From: Hyphomicrobiales bacterium
GTDB lineage: Bacteria; Pseudomonadota; Alphaproteobacteria; Rhizobiales; Rhizobiaceae
Assembly (NCBI GenBank): GCA_900474095.1
Contig: UCOA01000186.1
Coordinates: 1-46,134 of the forward strand
DNA length: 46,134 bases
Reading direction: 5' to 3'
The notes beneath the pieces were generated by a model, which saw nothing but the letters and a program-made list of their open reading frames with translations, did no database searches and was not told where the DNA came from. Position numbers and translations under genes: made by a program. This document shows, one piece after another, positions 1 to 8,696 of the stretch (positions are counted from its first letter, which is position 1; every line of letters starts with the position of its first letter).

Positions 1-1
1 T

Positions 2-184
2 GGCTCGAAGGAGCCGATGGTTCCGCAATTCCAGGCGGAGACCATGAGCTTCATGTTTGAAACACGCTTCCCTCAGCACCTTACGGAATGGGCGGCCAAG
101 GACGCGCCGATGCAGGACGATTATATCGACTGCTGGGACAGTCTGGAGAAGAAGTTCGACGGCACTCCGGGCGTAAAGCCGTAA
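2..184 (+). CDS. hmgA: Homogentisate 1,2-dioxygenase, C-terminal end (partial)
   Basis: An open frame runs in from the left edge and ends at the TAA at 182-184, giving the last 60 residues of a protein. The stretch with MSFMFETRFPQHLTEWA, then DDYIDCWDSLEKKFDGTP, matches the usual C-terminus of bacterial homogentisate 1,2-dioxygenase as I remember it. That iron enzyme opens the ring of homogentisate to maleylacetoacetate. The catalytic domain and the iron ligands lie outside the window. Fumarylacetoacetase, the enzyme two steps later, starts 46 bases downstream, which supports the call. Maleylacetoacetate isomerase is not in the window. Confidence 0.82.
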   Translation, partial: GSKEPMVPQFQAETMSFMFETRFPQHLTEWAAKDAPMQDDYIDCWDSLEKKFDGTPGVKP

Positions 185-230
185 GCAGTCCACATGTTGA
201 GGTAAACCTCCTTAGAAATGGATTTTCAAA

Positions 231-1499
231 ATGCCGCTGAAACGCAGCTGGGTCGAAGGCGCCAACGATGCCGGATGTCCTTTCCCGCTCAACAATCTGC
301 CGTGCGGCGTCTTTTCCACCGCGGACGGTGCAAGACGTTGCGGCGTAGCCATAGGCAATCGTATTCTTGATGTGACGGCACTGGAGAAGACGGGCTTGAT
401 CAGCCTGGACGGGGGGCCGCTTCTCGATCAGCCCCGGTGGAATAGCGTGATGGCGGCCGGTCCCGCAGTCTGGGACGCACTGCGGTTGCAACTAACGGAA
501 CTTCTCCAAGAGGGCGCCGCGCGTCAGGGCGCGGTCGAGGCCCATTTGGCGCCGCTTGCAGGGGCCCAGTTGCATCTGCCATTCCAGGTCGTCGAGTACA
601 CCGATTTCTATGCGGGCCGGCATCATGCCTTCAACGTGGGCACTATGTTTCGAGGGGCGGAAAACGCGCTGCCGCCCAACTGGCTGCATATTCCGATCGG
701 CTATAATGGCCGCGCCTCGTCGGTGGTGGTCTCTGGCACTGACGTGCGTCGTCCTTGGGGACAATTAAAAGGCCCCGATGATGTGGTGCCGCGATTTGCT
801 CCGTCGCAGCGCTTCGATATCGAACTGGAAATTGGCGCGGTGGTTGGCCTGCCCTCTAAAAGTGGGCAACCCGTCACCGTGGCCGAAGCGGATGCGATGA
901 TTTTTGGATACGTGCTCCTGAACGATTGGTCGGCGCGTGACATCCAGGCATGGGAGTATCAGCCGCTCGGACCATTCCAATCGAAGGCGACTGCCACGAC
1001 AATCTCGCCCTGGATCGTGATGAAGGCGGCCCTTGAGCCTTTCCGTATCTCCACACCGGTACGTGAATTGCCGCTTCTGCCACATTTGGCGGAACCGGGG
1101 CCGCTGCTCTACGATATCGACCTCGACGTCGGCCTTACGCCTGAAGACGCCGCCGAAACGATCCTCAGCCGCACCAACTACCGGGAAATGTATTACTCGG
1201 CAGCCCAGCAGCTCGCCCATCATACAACCGCTGGCTGCCCGATGAACACCGGCGATCTTCTCGGCTCCGGTACGATTTCCGGACCGCTGAAGGAAAATCG
1301 CGGCTCCCTGCTTGAGCTGAGTTGGGGTGGCAAGGAGCCGCTCACGCTTGAGAACGGAGAGACGCGCAGCTTCCTTCACGACAACGACATCGTCACCCTG
1401 CGCGGAGTAGCGAAGGGAGACGGCTACATCATCGGTTTTGGCGATTGTACGGGACGCATTCTTCCCGCACTCGCCGACCCTTACTCACGACAAGGATAG
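231..1499 (+). CDS. fahA: Fumarylacetoacetase
   Basis: 422 aa, the normal length. It hydrolyses fumarylacetoacetate to fumarate and acetoacetate, the last step of homogentisate breakdown. The N-terminal part has the family pattern CPFPLNNLPCGVFS. The catalytic core has DFYAGRHHAFNVG, with metal ligand D125 and general base H132. The other metal ligands appear as E198 and E200 in FDIELEIG and D232 in LLNDWSARD, matching D126/H133/E199/E201/D233 of the mouse enzyme from memory. The ATG at 231 is kept because the family N-terminus follows at once, although no strong ribosome binding site precedes it. A short GAGGT-AA-ACCTC inverted repeat lies upstream at 199-210. The stop at 1497-1499 is four bases before the next gene. 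Confidence 0.93.
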   Translation: MPLKRSWVEGANDAGCPFPLNNLPCGVFSTADGARRCGVAIGNRILDVTALEKTGLISLDGGPLLDQPRWNSVMAAGPAVWDALRLQLTELLQEGAARQGAVEAHLAPLAGAQLHLPFQVVEYTDFYAGRHHAFNVGTMFRGAENALPPNWLHIPIGYNGRASSVVVSGTDVRRPWGQLKGPDDVVPRFAPSQRFDIELEIGAVVGLPSKSGQPVTVAEADAMIFGYVLLNDWSARDIQAWEYQPLGPFQSKATATTISPWIVMKAALEPFRISTPVRELPLLPHLAEPGPLLYDIDLDVGLTPEDAAETILSRTNYREMYYSAAQQLAHHTTAGCPMNTGDLLGSGTISGPLKENRGSLLELSWGGKEPLTLENGETRSFLHDNDIVTLRGVAKGDGYIIGFGDCTGRILPALADPYSRQG

Positions 1500-1503
1500 T
1501 TCC

Positions 1504-2454
1504 ATGGCCAAAGCATTTGCTTCGCAAGGCGACCTCGCCGACAAGACGATCAGCTTCACAGAAGTCGGGGAGGGGCTCTATGCCTTTACCGCCGAAGGCG
1601 ATCCTAATTCGGGCGTCATCATCGGTGATGACAGCGTGATGATCGTGGAAGCCCAGGCCACCCCGCGTCTGGCGCAAAAGGTGATCGACTGCGTCCGCAC
1701 CGTCACCGACAAACCGATCAGCCATGTCGTACTGACGCACTATCATGCGGTGCGGGTGCTCGGGGCCAGTGCCTTCAACGCCGGCCAGGTGATCATGTCG
1801 GATGCCGCCCGCAAGATGGTGGTCGAGCGCGGGCAGGAGGACTGGGAAAGTGAATTTCAGCGCTTCCCGCGCCTGTTCCAGGGACATGAGTCCATTCCGG
1901 GTCTGACTTGGCCTACAACGACCTTCAACGGCAAGATGTCTGTTTTCCTCGGCAAGCGCCGCGTCGATATCATGCAAGTCGGCCGCGCTCACACTGCCGG
2001 CGACGCCGTCATTCACGTGCCGGATCAGAATGTCATGTTCACCGGTGATATCGTCGAGGCGCACTCGGCCTGCTATTGCGGCGACGGGCATTTTGCCGAA
2101 TGGGGTGCTACCCTGGAGGCAATCCGCGCCTATGACCTCGCGGCCATCGCACCGGGCCGTGGCGATGCAGTGATCGGCCGTGATGCGGTGAATGGCGCGC
2201 TCGACCGAACCAGGGATTTCGTGGACTCAACCTACAAGCCGGTGGTGCGCATTGCCGCACGCGGGGGCTCGCTCCGCGAGGCATGGGACGCTGTTCGTTC
2301 CGAGTGCGATCCGAAGTTCAAGGATTATGCCATCTACGAACATTGCCTGCCGTTCAATGTGGCGCGGGCCTATGACGAGGCGCGCGGTATCGACCATCCA
2401 CGTATCTGGACAGCCGAGCGCGACATGCAGATGTGGGCAGACCTTCAAGGCTAA
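1504..2454 (+). CDS. MBL-fold metallohydrolase-like protein with altered metal motif
   Basis: 316 aa from the ATG at 1504, preceded by AAGGA just before the fahA stop codon. It has the metallo-beta-lactamase fold pattern: strand pairs at the N-terminus, THYHAVRVLG at residues 78-87, GRAHTAGDAVIHVP, then FTGDIVE. The classic HxHxDH motif is changed. H79 and H81 are present, but V83 and R84 replace the Asp and His of metal site 2, while the later His and Asp remain. It may therefore bind one metal or a different ligand set. It sits between fahA and the flavin hydroxylase, so a role in aromatic-acid breakdown (hydrolysis of a thioester, lactone or side product) is inferred, not shown. Confidence 0.72.
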   Translation: MAKAFASQGDLADKTISFTEVGEGLYAFTAEGDPNSGVIIGDDSVMIVEAQATPRLAQKVIDCVRTVTDKPISHVVLTHYHAVRVLGASAFNAGQVIMSDAARKMVVERGQEDWESEFQRFPRLFQGHESIPGLTWPTTTFNGKMSVFLGKRRVDIMQVGRAHTAGDAVIHVPDQNVMFTGDIVEAHSACYCGDGHFAEWGATLEAIRAYDLAAIAPGRGDAVIGRDAVNGALDRTRDFVDSTYKPVVRIAARGGSLREAWDAVRSECDPKFKDYAIYEHCLPFNVARAYDEARGIDHPRIWTAERDMQMWADLQG

Positions 2455-2475
2455 CCGTTTCCCGGAGGAGGGATC

Positions 2476-4110
2476 ATGAGAACTCCCGTCACGGAGCGCT
2501 ACCCGCTAGCGTTCCGACTGTATCCTTACGTCAAGTCACCGGACCAGACCGCCGTAACGCCGATCAGGCACAAGGTGGTCGTCGCTGGCGGCGGGCCAGT
2601 GGGGCTTGCAACCGCACTCGATCTTGGTCTGCGCGGCGTTCCGGTTCTCGTTTGTGACGACCAAGAGGGAGTGGGGCTCGGCAGCCGGGCCATCTGCTTT
2701 GCCAAGCGAACGCTGGAAATATGCGATCGCCTTGGCGCGGGTGTGTCTATGCTGGCGAAAGGCGTGCAATGGAACATTGGAAAGGTCTTTCACGACAACA
2801 GGCTGCTCTATGAGTTCAATTTGTTGCCGGAAGACGGTCATGCCTTTCCCGCCTTTATCAATCTCCAGCAGCCGCTGTTTGAGAAGTTCCTCCATGAGGC
2901 CATCGTCAAGGCGCAGAGCCAGGGCGCGCCAATTGAGATTCGCGGCAGCAACCGTATCGACGCCGTGGTGCGGCATGAGGATCACGTAACGATCGATGTT
3001 ATGACACCGGACGGTCCTTATGTGTTGGAGGCGGATTGGCTAGTCGCATGTGATGGCGCTCGCTCTCCCATACGTTCCATGCTGGGTCATGGCTTTGACG
3101 GACGCGTGTTCGAGGACAACTTCCTGATTGCCGACGTAAAGATGAAGGCGAATTTTCCGACCGAGCGCTGGTTCTGGTTCGAGCCGCATTTCAAGTCGGG
3201 TGACAGCGCCCTTCTTCACAAGCAACCCGATGACATCTGGCGCATCGATTTCCAGCTTGGCTGGAATATCGATCGGCAAAAGGAACTCAAGCCGGAGAAT
3301 ATCAGAGCGCGCGTGAGCGCAATGCTCGGGCCAGATGTGGACTACGAGCTGGACTGGTGCTCGATCTATACATTCCAGTGTCGCCGCATGGAGAAGTTCC
3401 GCCACGGGCCGGTTCTCTTTGCTGGGGACTCGGCGCATCAGGTCTCGCCCTTTGGCGCACGCGGCGCGAATTCAGGCGTGCAGGACGCCGACAATCTCGG
3501 CTGGAAGCTTGCCCTCGTGGTGCAGGGACTTGCGCCTGATACGCTGCTCGATAGCTACGACAGCGAGCGGGTCTACGGAGCGGACGAGAATATCGCGAAC
3601 TCGACGCGGGCGACGGATTTCATTACCCCGAAATCAGCCATTTCAAAGCTTTTCCGCGACGCCGTGCTCCAACTCGCCGAGACCGTTCCCTTCGCGCGAA
3701 CGGTCGTCAACTCCGGTCGTCTGTCCATGCCTTGTACCTACGATGGTTCTCCACTAAATGGTCCTGACGTGGCGAGCTTTCCTGCGCGAACGCGACCCGG
3801 GAGCCCCTGCCCGGACGCGCCTATCGGCGCTGACTGGTTGCTTCGCCTGCTTGGCGGCAATTTCACCCTTCTTGCAATCGATGCCGATGTTCCGACGACA
3901 TTTTCCGCCTGTGGCATCCCGTTGAGCGTACTCTCGGTCTCAGGCCGTGACAACAAGGCCCTTTGCGAACGCTATCTCGGGAATGCGACGAGCGCTGTTT
4001 ACCTTATACGCCCGGATCAGCATGTGGCCGCGCGCTTCGAGCATTTCGATGAAGAGGTCGTCGCCGCCGCCGTTGGCCGCGCCATTGCAAAGGATGTCGT
4101 GGATGCTTGA
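2476..4110 (+). CDS. FAD-dependent aromatic hydroxylase (group A; 3-hydroxyphenylacetate 6-hydroxylase-like)
   Basis: 544 aa, start ATG preceded by GGAGGAGGG. It has the single-component flavin hydroxylase fold: a dinucleotide motif with GGGPVG at residues 38-43, a central ACDGARSPIR motif, and GDSAHQVSPFGARGANSG followed by DADNLGWKL for the FAD ribityl site. The family uses NAD(P)H and O2 to hydroxylate a phenolic acid. The gene lies in a homogentisate operon and overlaps a DUF2783 gene. This recalls the MhaA/MhaB pair of Pseudomonas putida U, a flavoprotein of similar size plus a small coupling protein that convert 3-hydroxyphenylacetate to homogentisate. The substrate is inferred from this context; an MhpA-like 3-(3-hydroxyphenyl)propionate hydroxylase is the alternative. 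Confidence 0.75.
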   Translation: MRTPVTERYPLAFRLYPYVKSPDQTAVTPIRHKVVVAGGGPVGLATALDLGLRGVPVLVCDDQEGVGLGSRAICFAKRTLEICDRLGAGVSMLAKGVQWNIGKVFHDNRLLYEFNLLPEDGHAFPAFINLQQPLFEKFLHEAIVKAQSQGAPIEIRGSNRIDAVVRHEDHVTIDVMTPDGPYVLEADWLVACDGARSPIRSMLGHGFDGRVFEDNFLIADVKMKANFPTERWFWFEPHFKSGDSALLHKQPDDIWRIDFQLGWNIDRQKELKPENIRARVSAMLGPDVDYELDWCSIYTFQCRRMEKFRHGPVLFAGDSAHQVSPFGARGANSGVQDADNLGWKLALVVQGLAPDTLLDSYDSERVYGADENIANSTRATDFITPKSAISKLFRDAVLQLAETVPFARTVVNSGRLSMPCTYDGSPLNGPDVASFPARTRPGSPCPDAPIGADWLLRLLGGNFTLLAIDADVPTTFSACGIPLSVLSVSGRDNKALCERYLGNATSAVYLIRPDQHVAARFEHFDEEVVAAAVGRAIAKDVVDA

Positions 4111-4300
4111 GACCAAGCCCAATTTCAACCGGCCCGACGAATCCTATGCGCTTTTGATCAAGGCGCATGAGGGCCTTTCGGAAGCCGAGAGCCACGCCAT
4201 GAACGCCCGTCTGATCCTCATCCTGATGAACCAGATCGGTGATCATGCCGTCATCGCCGAGGCACTCGCCCTTGCACGAAACGTGCGTGCCGCAACCTGA
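4103..4300 (+). CDS. DUF2783 small protein (candidate hydroxylase coupling protein)
   Basis: 65 aa starting at the ATG at 4103, which overlaps the end of the flavin hydroxylase by eight bases, so translation is probably coupled. The sequence begins MLETKPNFNRPDESYALLI and continues as a mostly helical stretch with SEAESHAMNARLILILMNQ, the DUF2783 pattern as I recognise it. No catalytic motif is visible. Its size and tight link to the hydroxylase fit the role of a small coupling protein, as described for MhaB of 3-hydroxyphenylacetate 6-hydroxylase; this function is inferred. A 242-base gap without a clear gene follows. Confidence 0.65.
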   Translation: MLETKPNFNRPDESYALLIKAHEGLSEAESHAMNARLILILMNQIGDHAVIAEALALARNVRAAT

Positions 4301-4542
4301 CGGTGTTACCGGCCTTATCTGTCGGATCGGCACATGAAGCAGGGGCGTGGTGGCTTTGCGAGGAAGCGACCACACCAACAGGGTGCGTTCGGTCGAAGTG
4401 AGTTGGCTACTATCCGGCCCGTCATTCGCACTATCGTTTGGCACTGCCACCCCTGGCATGGCGGCGTGATGCCGGCGAACAAAGCGGAAATGATAGGCTG
4501 GCGGCCCCCAAGCCGCGGCCGTTTTTTGGAGAGGATCGTGTG

Positions 4543-6498
4543 ATGGAGGGAAACATGGCGCTGCATTTTACGCCGAGTAAAACGCGCATTGAAGAGGCGG
4601 AGATCACCCGCTTTCGCACTTGGTGTGCAGAAAGGTTCGGCGTTTCCCTGCCATCCCATGACGCATTTCACAAATGGTCCGTCCGCCAGCGTGGCTCTTT
4701 TTGGTCGGGGCTCTGGGACTATTGCGGCGTGCAGGGCAATAAGGGTGGGACGGCGTTACTTGAAACAGGCAAAATACTGGAGGACAGGTTTTTCCCAGAG
4801 GCCAGACTGAACTTCGCGGAAAACCTGCTCGCAAAGCGCGGCGTCGACGACGCGTTGATCTTTCGCGGTGAAGATAAAGTGGCAAGCCGTTGGAACTGGG
4901 ACAGGCTCACTGAGACCGTCTCCCGTGTTCAGCAGGCCTACCGTTCACTCGGCATTGGACCGGGCGACCGCATCGCCGCCATGTTACCAAACGTGCCAGA
5001 AACGGTAGCCTGCATGCTCGCGGCAGCGTCGATTGGGGCCATCTGGTCGTCCTGTTCTCCTGATTTTGGCGAACAGGGTGTGATGGACCGTTTCGGCCAG
5101 ATCGAGCCAAAACTATTCCTAGCCTGCGACGGCTACTGGTATAACGGCAAACGCATCGATGTCGGCGAGAAGGTGACGGCGCTGGAGCCACGGCTCGGCG
5201 TTCCGGTGGTTATCGTGGAGTATTGTGGCGGAGCGGAAAGCCTTGCCGCTACGCTGTCGAATGGGCGTACACTTGAGGCTTTCCTGTCCTCCCATGACGC
5301 GCGCGAACCCGTCTTCGAGCAATTGCCATTTTCCCATCCGCTGGTCATCCTGTTTTCATCGGGGACGACGGGCGTGCCGAAATGCATTGTCCACTCAGCC
5401 GGGGGAACGCTGCTCCAGCATCTGAAGGAACACCGGTTCCATTGCAATCTCGGGGGCGGAGATCGACTCTTCTACTATACGACCTGTGGCTGGATGATGT
5501 GGAACTGGCTGGTTTCCGGTCTGGCGAGCGGGGCCACGCTTTGCCTCTACGATGGCTCTCCCTTTTCGCCCGATGCAAAGGTCTTATGGGATTATGCCGA
5601 AGAGGAGCAGTTTTCCATCTTCGGCACCTCGGCTAAGTATCTCGATGCCCTTGCCAAGGCAGAACTAAAACCGCGCGAAAGTCATCGGCTGGACCATCTG
5701 ACAGCTGTACTGTCAACCGGCTCGCCCTTGTCGCCCGCCAGTTTCGACTATGTATACCGAGACATAAAGCCCGACGTGAGCCTCGCCTCGATGTCAGGCG
5801 GCACCGATATCGTTTCCTGCTTCGTGCTTGGTAATCCGGTGAAGCCGGTTTGGTCCGGCGAAATCCAGGGGCCGGGATTGGGCATGGCAGTCGAGGTGTT
5901 CGACGACCTCGGCCAGCCGCTGGCGAGCGGAAAGGGCGAACTGGTTTGCACCTGTGCATTCCCTGCGATGCCAATCGGCTTCTGGAACGACCCGGACCGC
6001 TCGCGCTTCCGCTCTGCATATTTCGAGCGCTTCGAAGATAACTGGTGCCATGGGGATTTTGCGGAATGGACCGGCCATGGCGGCATCGTGATCCATGGTC
6101 GCTCGGATGCAACGCTGAACCCCGGCGGTGTCCGGATTGGCACGGCCGAGATTTACAACCAGGTTGAGCGGATCACCGAGATCGAAAGCGCCGTCTGCAT
6201 TGGCCAGGATTGGGACAACGACGTTCGCGTCGTCCTCTTCGTCAAGCTTCGCAGCGGCGTGACGCTCGACGTGCTCCTGACGCAAAAAATCAAGCAGAAG
6301 ATCAGAACCGGGGCCTCACCACGGCACGTGCCAGCAAAGATTATCGCCGTTGCCGATATTCCGATGACCAAGACCGGCAAGGTGGTCGAGCTTGCGGTGC
6401 GTGAGGTTGTGCATGGGCGGCCAGTCAAAAATGAGGAAGCGCTGGCTAATCCGCAGGCCCTTCTCCTCTTCGCCGGTCTGGCGGAGCTGGCAGGCTGA
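4543..6498 (+). CDS. acsA: Acetoacetyl-CoA synthetase (acetoacetate-CoA ligase)
   Basis: 651 aa from the ATG at 4543, chosen because GGAGAGG lies eight bases upstream and the length matches rhizobial acetoacetyl-CoA synthetases. A longer frame from 4438 and a later ATG at 4555 are possible but less likely. The enzyme activates acetoacetate with ATP and CoA. Motifs of the ANL superfamily are present: the P-loop FSSGTTGVPK near residues 271-280, WMMWNW, SGGTDIVSCF, and the C-terminal PMTKTGKVVE with the adenylation lysine. Here it would capture the acetoacetate released by fumarylacetoacetase. The 4301-4542 gap upstream suggests its own promoter; a weak GCGGC/GCCGC hairpin followed by six Ts lies at 4501-4527. 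Confidence 0.9.
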   Translation: MEGNMALHFTPSKTRIEEAEITRFRTWCAERFGVSLPSHDAFHKWSVRQRGSFWSGLWDYCGVQGNKGGTALLETGKILEDRFFPEARLNFAENLLAKRGVDDALIFRGEDKVASRWNWDRLTETVSRVQQAYRSLGIGPGDRIAAMLPNVPETVACMLAAASIGAIWSSCSPDFGEQGVMDRFGQIEPKLFLACDGYWYNGKRIDVGEKVTALEPRLGVPVVIVEYCGGAESLAATLSNGRTLEAFLSSHDAREPVFEQLPFSHPLVILFSSGTTGVPKCIVHSAGGTLLQHLKEHRFHCNLGGGDRLFYYTTCGWMMWNWLVSGLASGATLCLYDGSPFSPDAKVLWDYAEEEQFSIFGTSAKYLDALAKAELKPRESHRLDHLTAVLSTGSPLSPASFDYVYRDIKPDVSLASMSGGTDIVSCFVLGNPVKPVWSGEIQGPGLGMAVEVFDDLGQPLASGKGELVCTCAFPAMPIGFWNDPDRSRFRSAYFERFEDNWCHGDFAEWTGHGGIVIHGRSDATLNPGGVRIGTAEIYNQVERITEIESAVCIGQDWDNDVRVVLFVKLRSGVTLDVLLTQKIKQKIRTGASPRHVPAKIIAVADIPMTKTGKVVELAVREVVHGRPVKNEEALANPQALLLFAGLAELAG

Positions 6499-6624
6499 GC
6501 CCTGAGGTGATCGCCTGCTGCGGCTCGCGGTGCGTTTGTCTCTTAGACCGAGGCTCGTGCTCCTAAGGCTTGATTTCGAAGCCCTGCTTTCCGTGGCGCA
6601 TGCCTTAGAATTTCTTTGATAACC

Positions 6625-6656
6625 CGGTGACCGGGAGGTCAGCCTCCCGGTCACCG
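6625..6656. terminator. Strong hairpin between convergent genes
   Basis: A perfect inverted repeat has 14-base arms (CGGTGACCGGGAGG and its complement) and a four-base loop, between the ends of acsA (+) and the aminotransferase (-). No long T-run follows on either strand, so it may stop transcription weakly or protect 3' ends of mRNA. The palindrome itself is certain; the terminator role is inferred from position. Confidence 0.6.
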
Positions 6657-6663
6657 AGAATGA

Positions 6664-8019
6664 TCAGTTCTGCGCGGACTTCAGCCCTGCATCGAGAGCG
6701 TCAAGAATGCGCGCGACATCGGCCTTCGAAATGATCAGCGTAGGCGACAAGATGATGTTGTTGCCCGACGTGCGGATCATCACGCCGGCGTCATAGGCCC
6801 CCTTGTACACCTTCCCCACGACATCTTTCCCAGCCGGTGTCTTGTCATCTCTGTTGGCGACCAGTTCGAGTGCGCACATCAGACCCTTGCCGCGCACATC
6901 GCCGATGATCGGGTGACGAGCCTGCAGATCATTCAGGCCATCGAGCAATTCCACACCGCGCGCTGCGGCATTCGTGGGCAGATCCTGCTTGATCGTTTCG
7001 GTAAGGCAGGCGAGGGCAGCTGCCGCTCCAACAGGGTGACCGGAGTAGGTATAGCCATGACCGATGCTCCCCATTGCAGTACGGTCAGCTTCGAAAGCGT
7101 CCGCGATGCGACTGCCGATCATGACAGCGCCGAAAGGGAAGTAGCCATTGGTGATGGCCTTCGCCGTGCACATCATGTCCGGCTGAACGCCCCAGAGCCG
7201 ACTTCCAGACCACGCACCGGTGCGGCCGAAGGCAGTGATGACCTCATCGGCGATTAGCAGGATCCCGTTTTTGTCACAGAGCCTGCGCAGCCCAGGCATC
7301 AGACTCTCATGTGGAACGATGACGCCTCCGGCGCCAAGTACTGGCTCCATGACGAGGGCAGCAATAGTGTCCGCGCCATTAAAGGCGATCTCGTCGGCGA
7401 ACTGCCGGATAATGGCGTCTGCGATCAGCTTCGGGTCATCGGTATTGAATGGGTTGCGATAGGCATACGGTGCTGCCAGATGGATAGTGCCCGGTAGGAG
7501 CGGCTCATAGGCGCGACGGAAATTTTGATTTCCATTGACACTCGCCCCGCCAAAATGTGTGCCGTGATAGCCTTTCTTTAACGATACAAATTTCGTCCGC
7601 TCCGGTTGGCCATTGATTTTGTGGAACTGCCGGGCAAGGCGAAGCGCTGTTTCAACGCTGTCGGATCCACCCGATGTAAAGAAGCTGCGTACCATGCCAT
7701 CGGGGCCGAAAAATTCGGCAAGAGCTACGGATAGTTCTATTAAAGGCCCGTTGGTGGTGCCGCGGAAAGCTGAGTAATACGGCAACTCGTTCAGTTGCGT
7801 CGTGATCGCATGTTTGACCGCATCGCAGGAATAGCCGAGGTTGACATTCCAGAGGCCTCCCACGCCATCGAGCAACCGTTTGCCGTCTATATCAATGATT
7901 TCCGCCCCTTCCCCACCAGTTATGATCGTCGGAGGATTGGCCCGCATTTCTGCTGGATGTGCCATTGGATGCCAGACATGGCGGGCGTTGTGCTCGGTCA
8001 GGAAGTTGCTATCGGCCAT
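6664..8019 (-). CDS. Class III (omega-amino acid) aminotransferase, PLP-dependent
   Basis: 451 aa, the usual length for omega-amino acid:pyruvate aminotransferases. Seen motifs: GVGGLWNVNLGYS near the N-terminus, FTSGGSDSVETALRLAR for phosphate binding, YHGTHFGG, the LLIADEVITAFGRTG stretch with D258 facing the PLP ring nitrogen, and TAKAITNGYFP with the Schiff-base lysine K287. The family moves an amino group from a terminal amine (beta-alanine, GABA, taurine or diamines) to pyruvate or a related keto acid. The gene is last in a minus-strand operon with IclR and a HAD phosphatase, divergent from the demethylation cluster. It is therefore a candidate for deaminating the demethylated product. 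Exact substrate unknown. Confidence 0.88.
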   Translation of the reverse strand: MADSNFLTEHNARHVWHPMAHPAEMRANPPTIITGGEGAEIIDIDGKRLLDGVGGLWNVNLGYSCDAVKHAITTQLNELPYYSAFRGTTNGPLIELSVALAEFFGPDGMVRSFFTSGGSDSVETALRLARQFHKINGQPERTKFVSLKKGYHGTHFGGASVNGNQNFRRAYEPLLPGTIHLAAPYAYRNPFNTDDPKLIADAIIRQFADEIAFNGADTIAALVMEPVLGAGGVIVPHESLMPGLRRLCDKNGILLIADEVITAFGRTGAWSGSRLWGVQPDMMCTAKAITNGYFPFGAVMIGSRIADAFEADRTAMGSIGHGYTYSGHPVGAAAALACLTETIKQDLPTNAAARGVELLDGLNDLQARHPIIGDVRGKGLMCALELVANRDDKTPAGKDVVGKVYKGAYDAGVMIRTSGNNIILSPTLIISKADVARILDALDAGLKSAQN

Positions 8020-8048
8020 CGTATCGTACTCCTTGGAATCGGTTTTGT

Positions 8049-8696
8049 TCAGGCGGAAAGAAGCGAGAGGGCGCGCTCATAGCTAGCGCCTGGGCGGGTT
8101 ACATCGAAATGCACGCAGGACATCCCAATAGCCTCGCCGCCACGGATGTTCTTCAACTGATCGTCGACGAAAACGCAGTCGCCGGCGTCTATTGACAGTC
8201 CCTCGGTAATGAAGGCGAAGGCCCGTGGATCGGGCTTCAGGATCTCGGTATAGGTGGCATCGACGATCAGGTCGAAACCGGCGAGGAACGGCAGCTTGGC
8301 GCGGAATTCCTGGCCATAAAAGAGATCGAGTTCATTGGATAGAATGGCCAATCGATGGCCCGCACGCTTTGCCGCGCCGATCGCTTCAAGCGCTTCGGGA
8401 CGGATGACCTCCGATGGATCGTTGCCACGAACGGCGGTCAGGAAGGGCGGCAGTGTGTCCCAATCCCTGCCCACAAGCCTACCGGTCTCTCGCGCGCGCG
8501 TCGTCCAGTAGTCACGCTCGGTGATGACGCCGGCCTGCATGTCGCGCCAGAGCGGATCCGTGTCGACGTCAAAAGGGCCACGCCAGGTCAAAGTACCAGC
8601 GGCAAGGTCGAGCGCCCTTTCGCTCAGGTCATGCGTCTCGAAGAGGGTTTTCGATATCACCCCTCCAAAATCCAGCACCAGTGCTCTTCGCGTCAT
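8049..8696 (-). CDS. HAD-superfamily hydrolase
   Basis: 215 aa. The four haloacid-dehalogenase motifs are visible: VLDFGGVIS (nucleophile D9, with Gly in place of the usual second Asp), AILSNE, the lysine of LKPDPRAF, and VFVDDQLKNIRGGEAIG. The N-terminal cap region is about 90 residues. The altered motif I also occurs in YihX-like phosphatases, so a small phosphatase or dehalogenase is likely. The ATG at 8694-8696 directly follows the TAA stop of the IclR gene with no spacer, so the two are probably coupled in translation. Its job in the pathway is not clear; repair of a phosphorylated side product is possible. Confidence 0.82.
   Translation of the reverse strand: MTRRALVLDFGGVISKTLFETHDLSERALDLAAGTLTWRGPFDVDTDPLWRDMQAGVITERDYWTTRARETGRLVGRDWDTLPPFLTAVRGNDPSEVIRPEALEAIGAAKRAGHRLAILSNELDLFYGQEFRAKLPFLAGFDLIVDATYTEILKPDPRAFAFITEGLSIDAGDCVFVDDQLKNIRGGEAIGMSCVHFDVTRPGASYERALSLLSA

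Noticed and set aside
53-63. Further copy of TGTTTGAAACA near the left edge, considered as another IclR-type operator
   Set aside because: It lies in the hmgA coding sequence and simply encodes Met-Phe-Glu-Thr, part of the conserved C-terminus.
1438-1503. Earlier start for the MBL-fold gene inside fahA
   Set aside because: The fold begins after 1504, where an ATG with AAGGA upstream is present.
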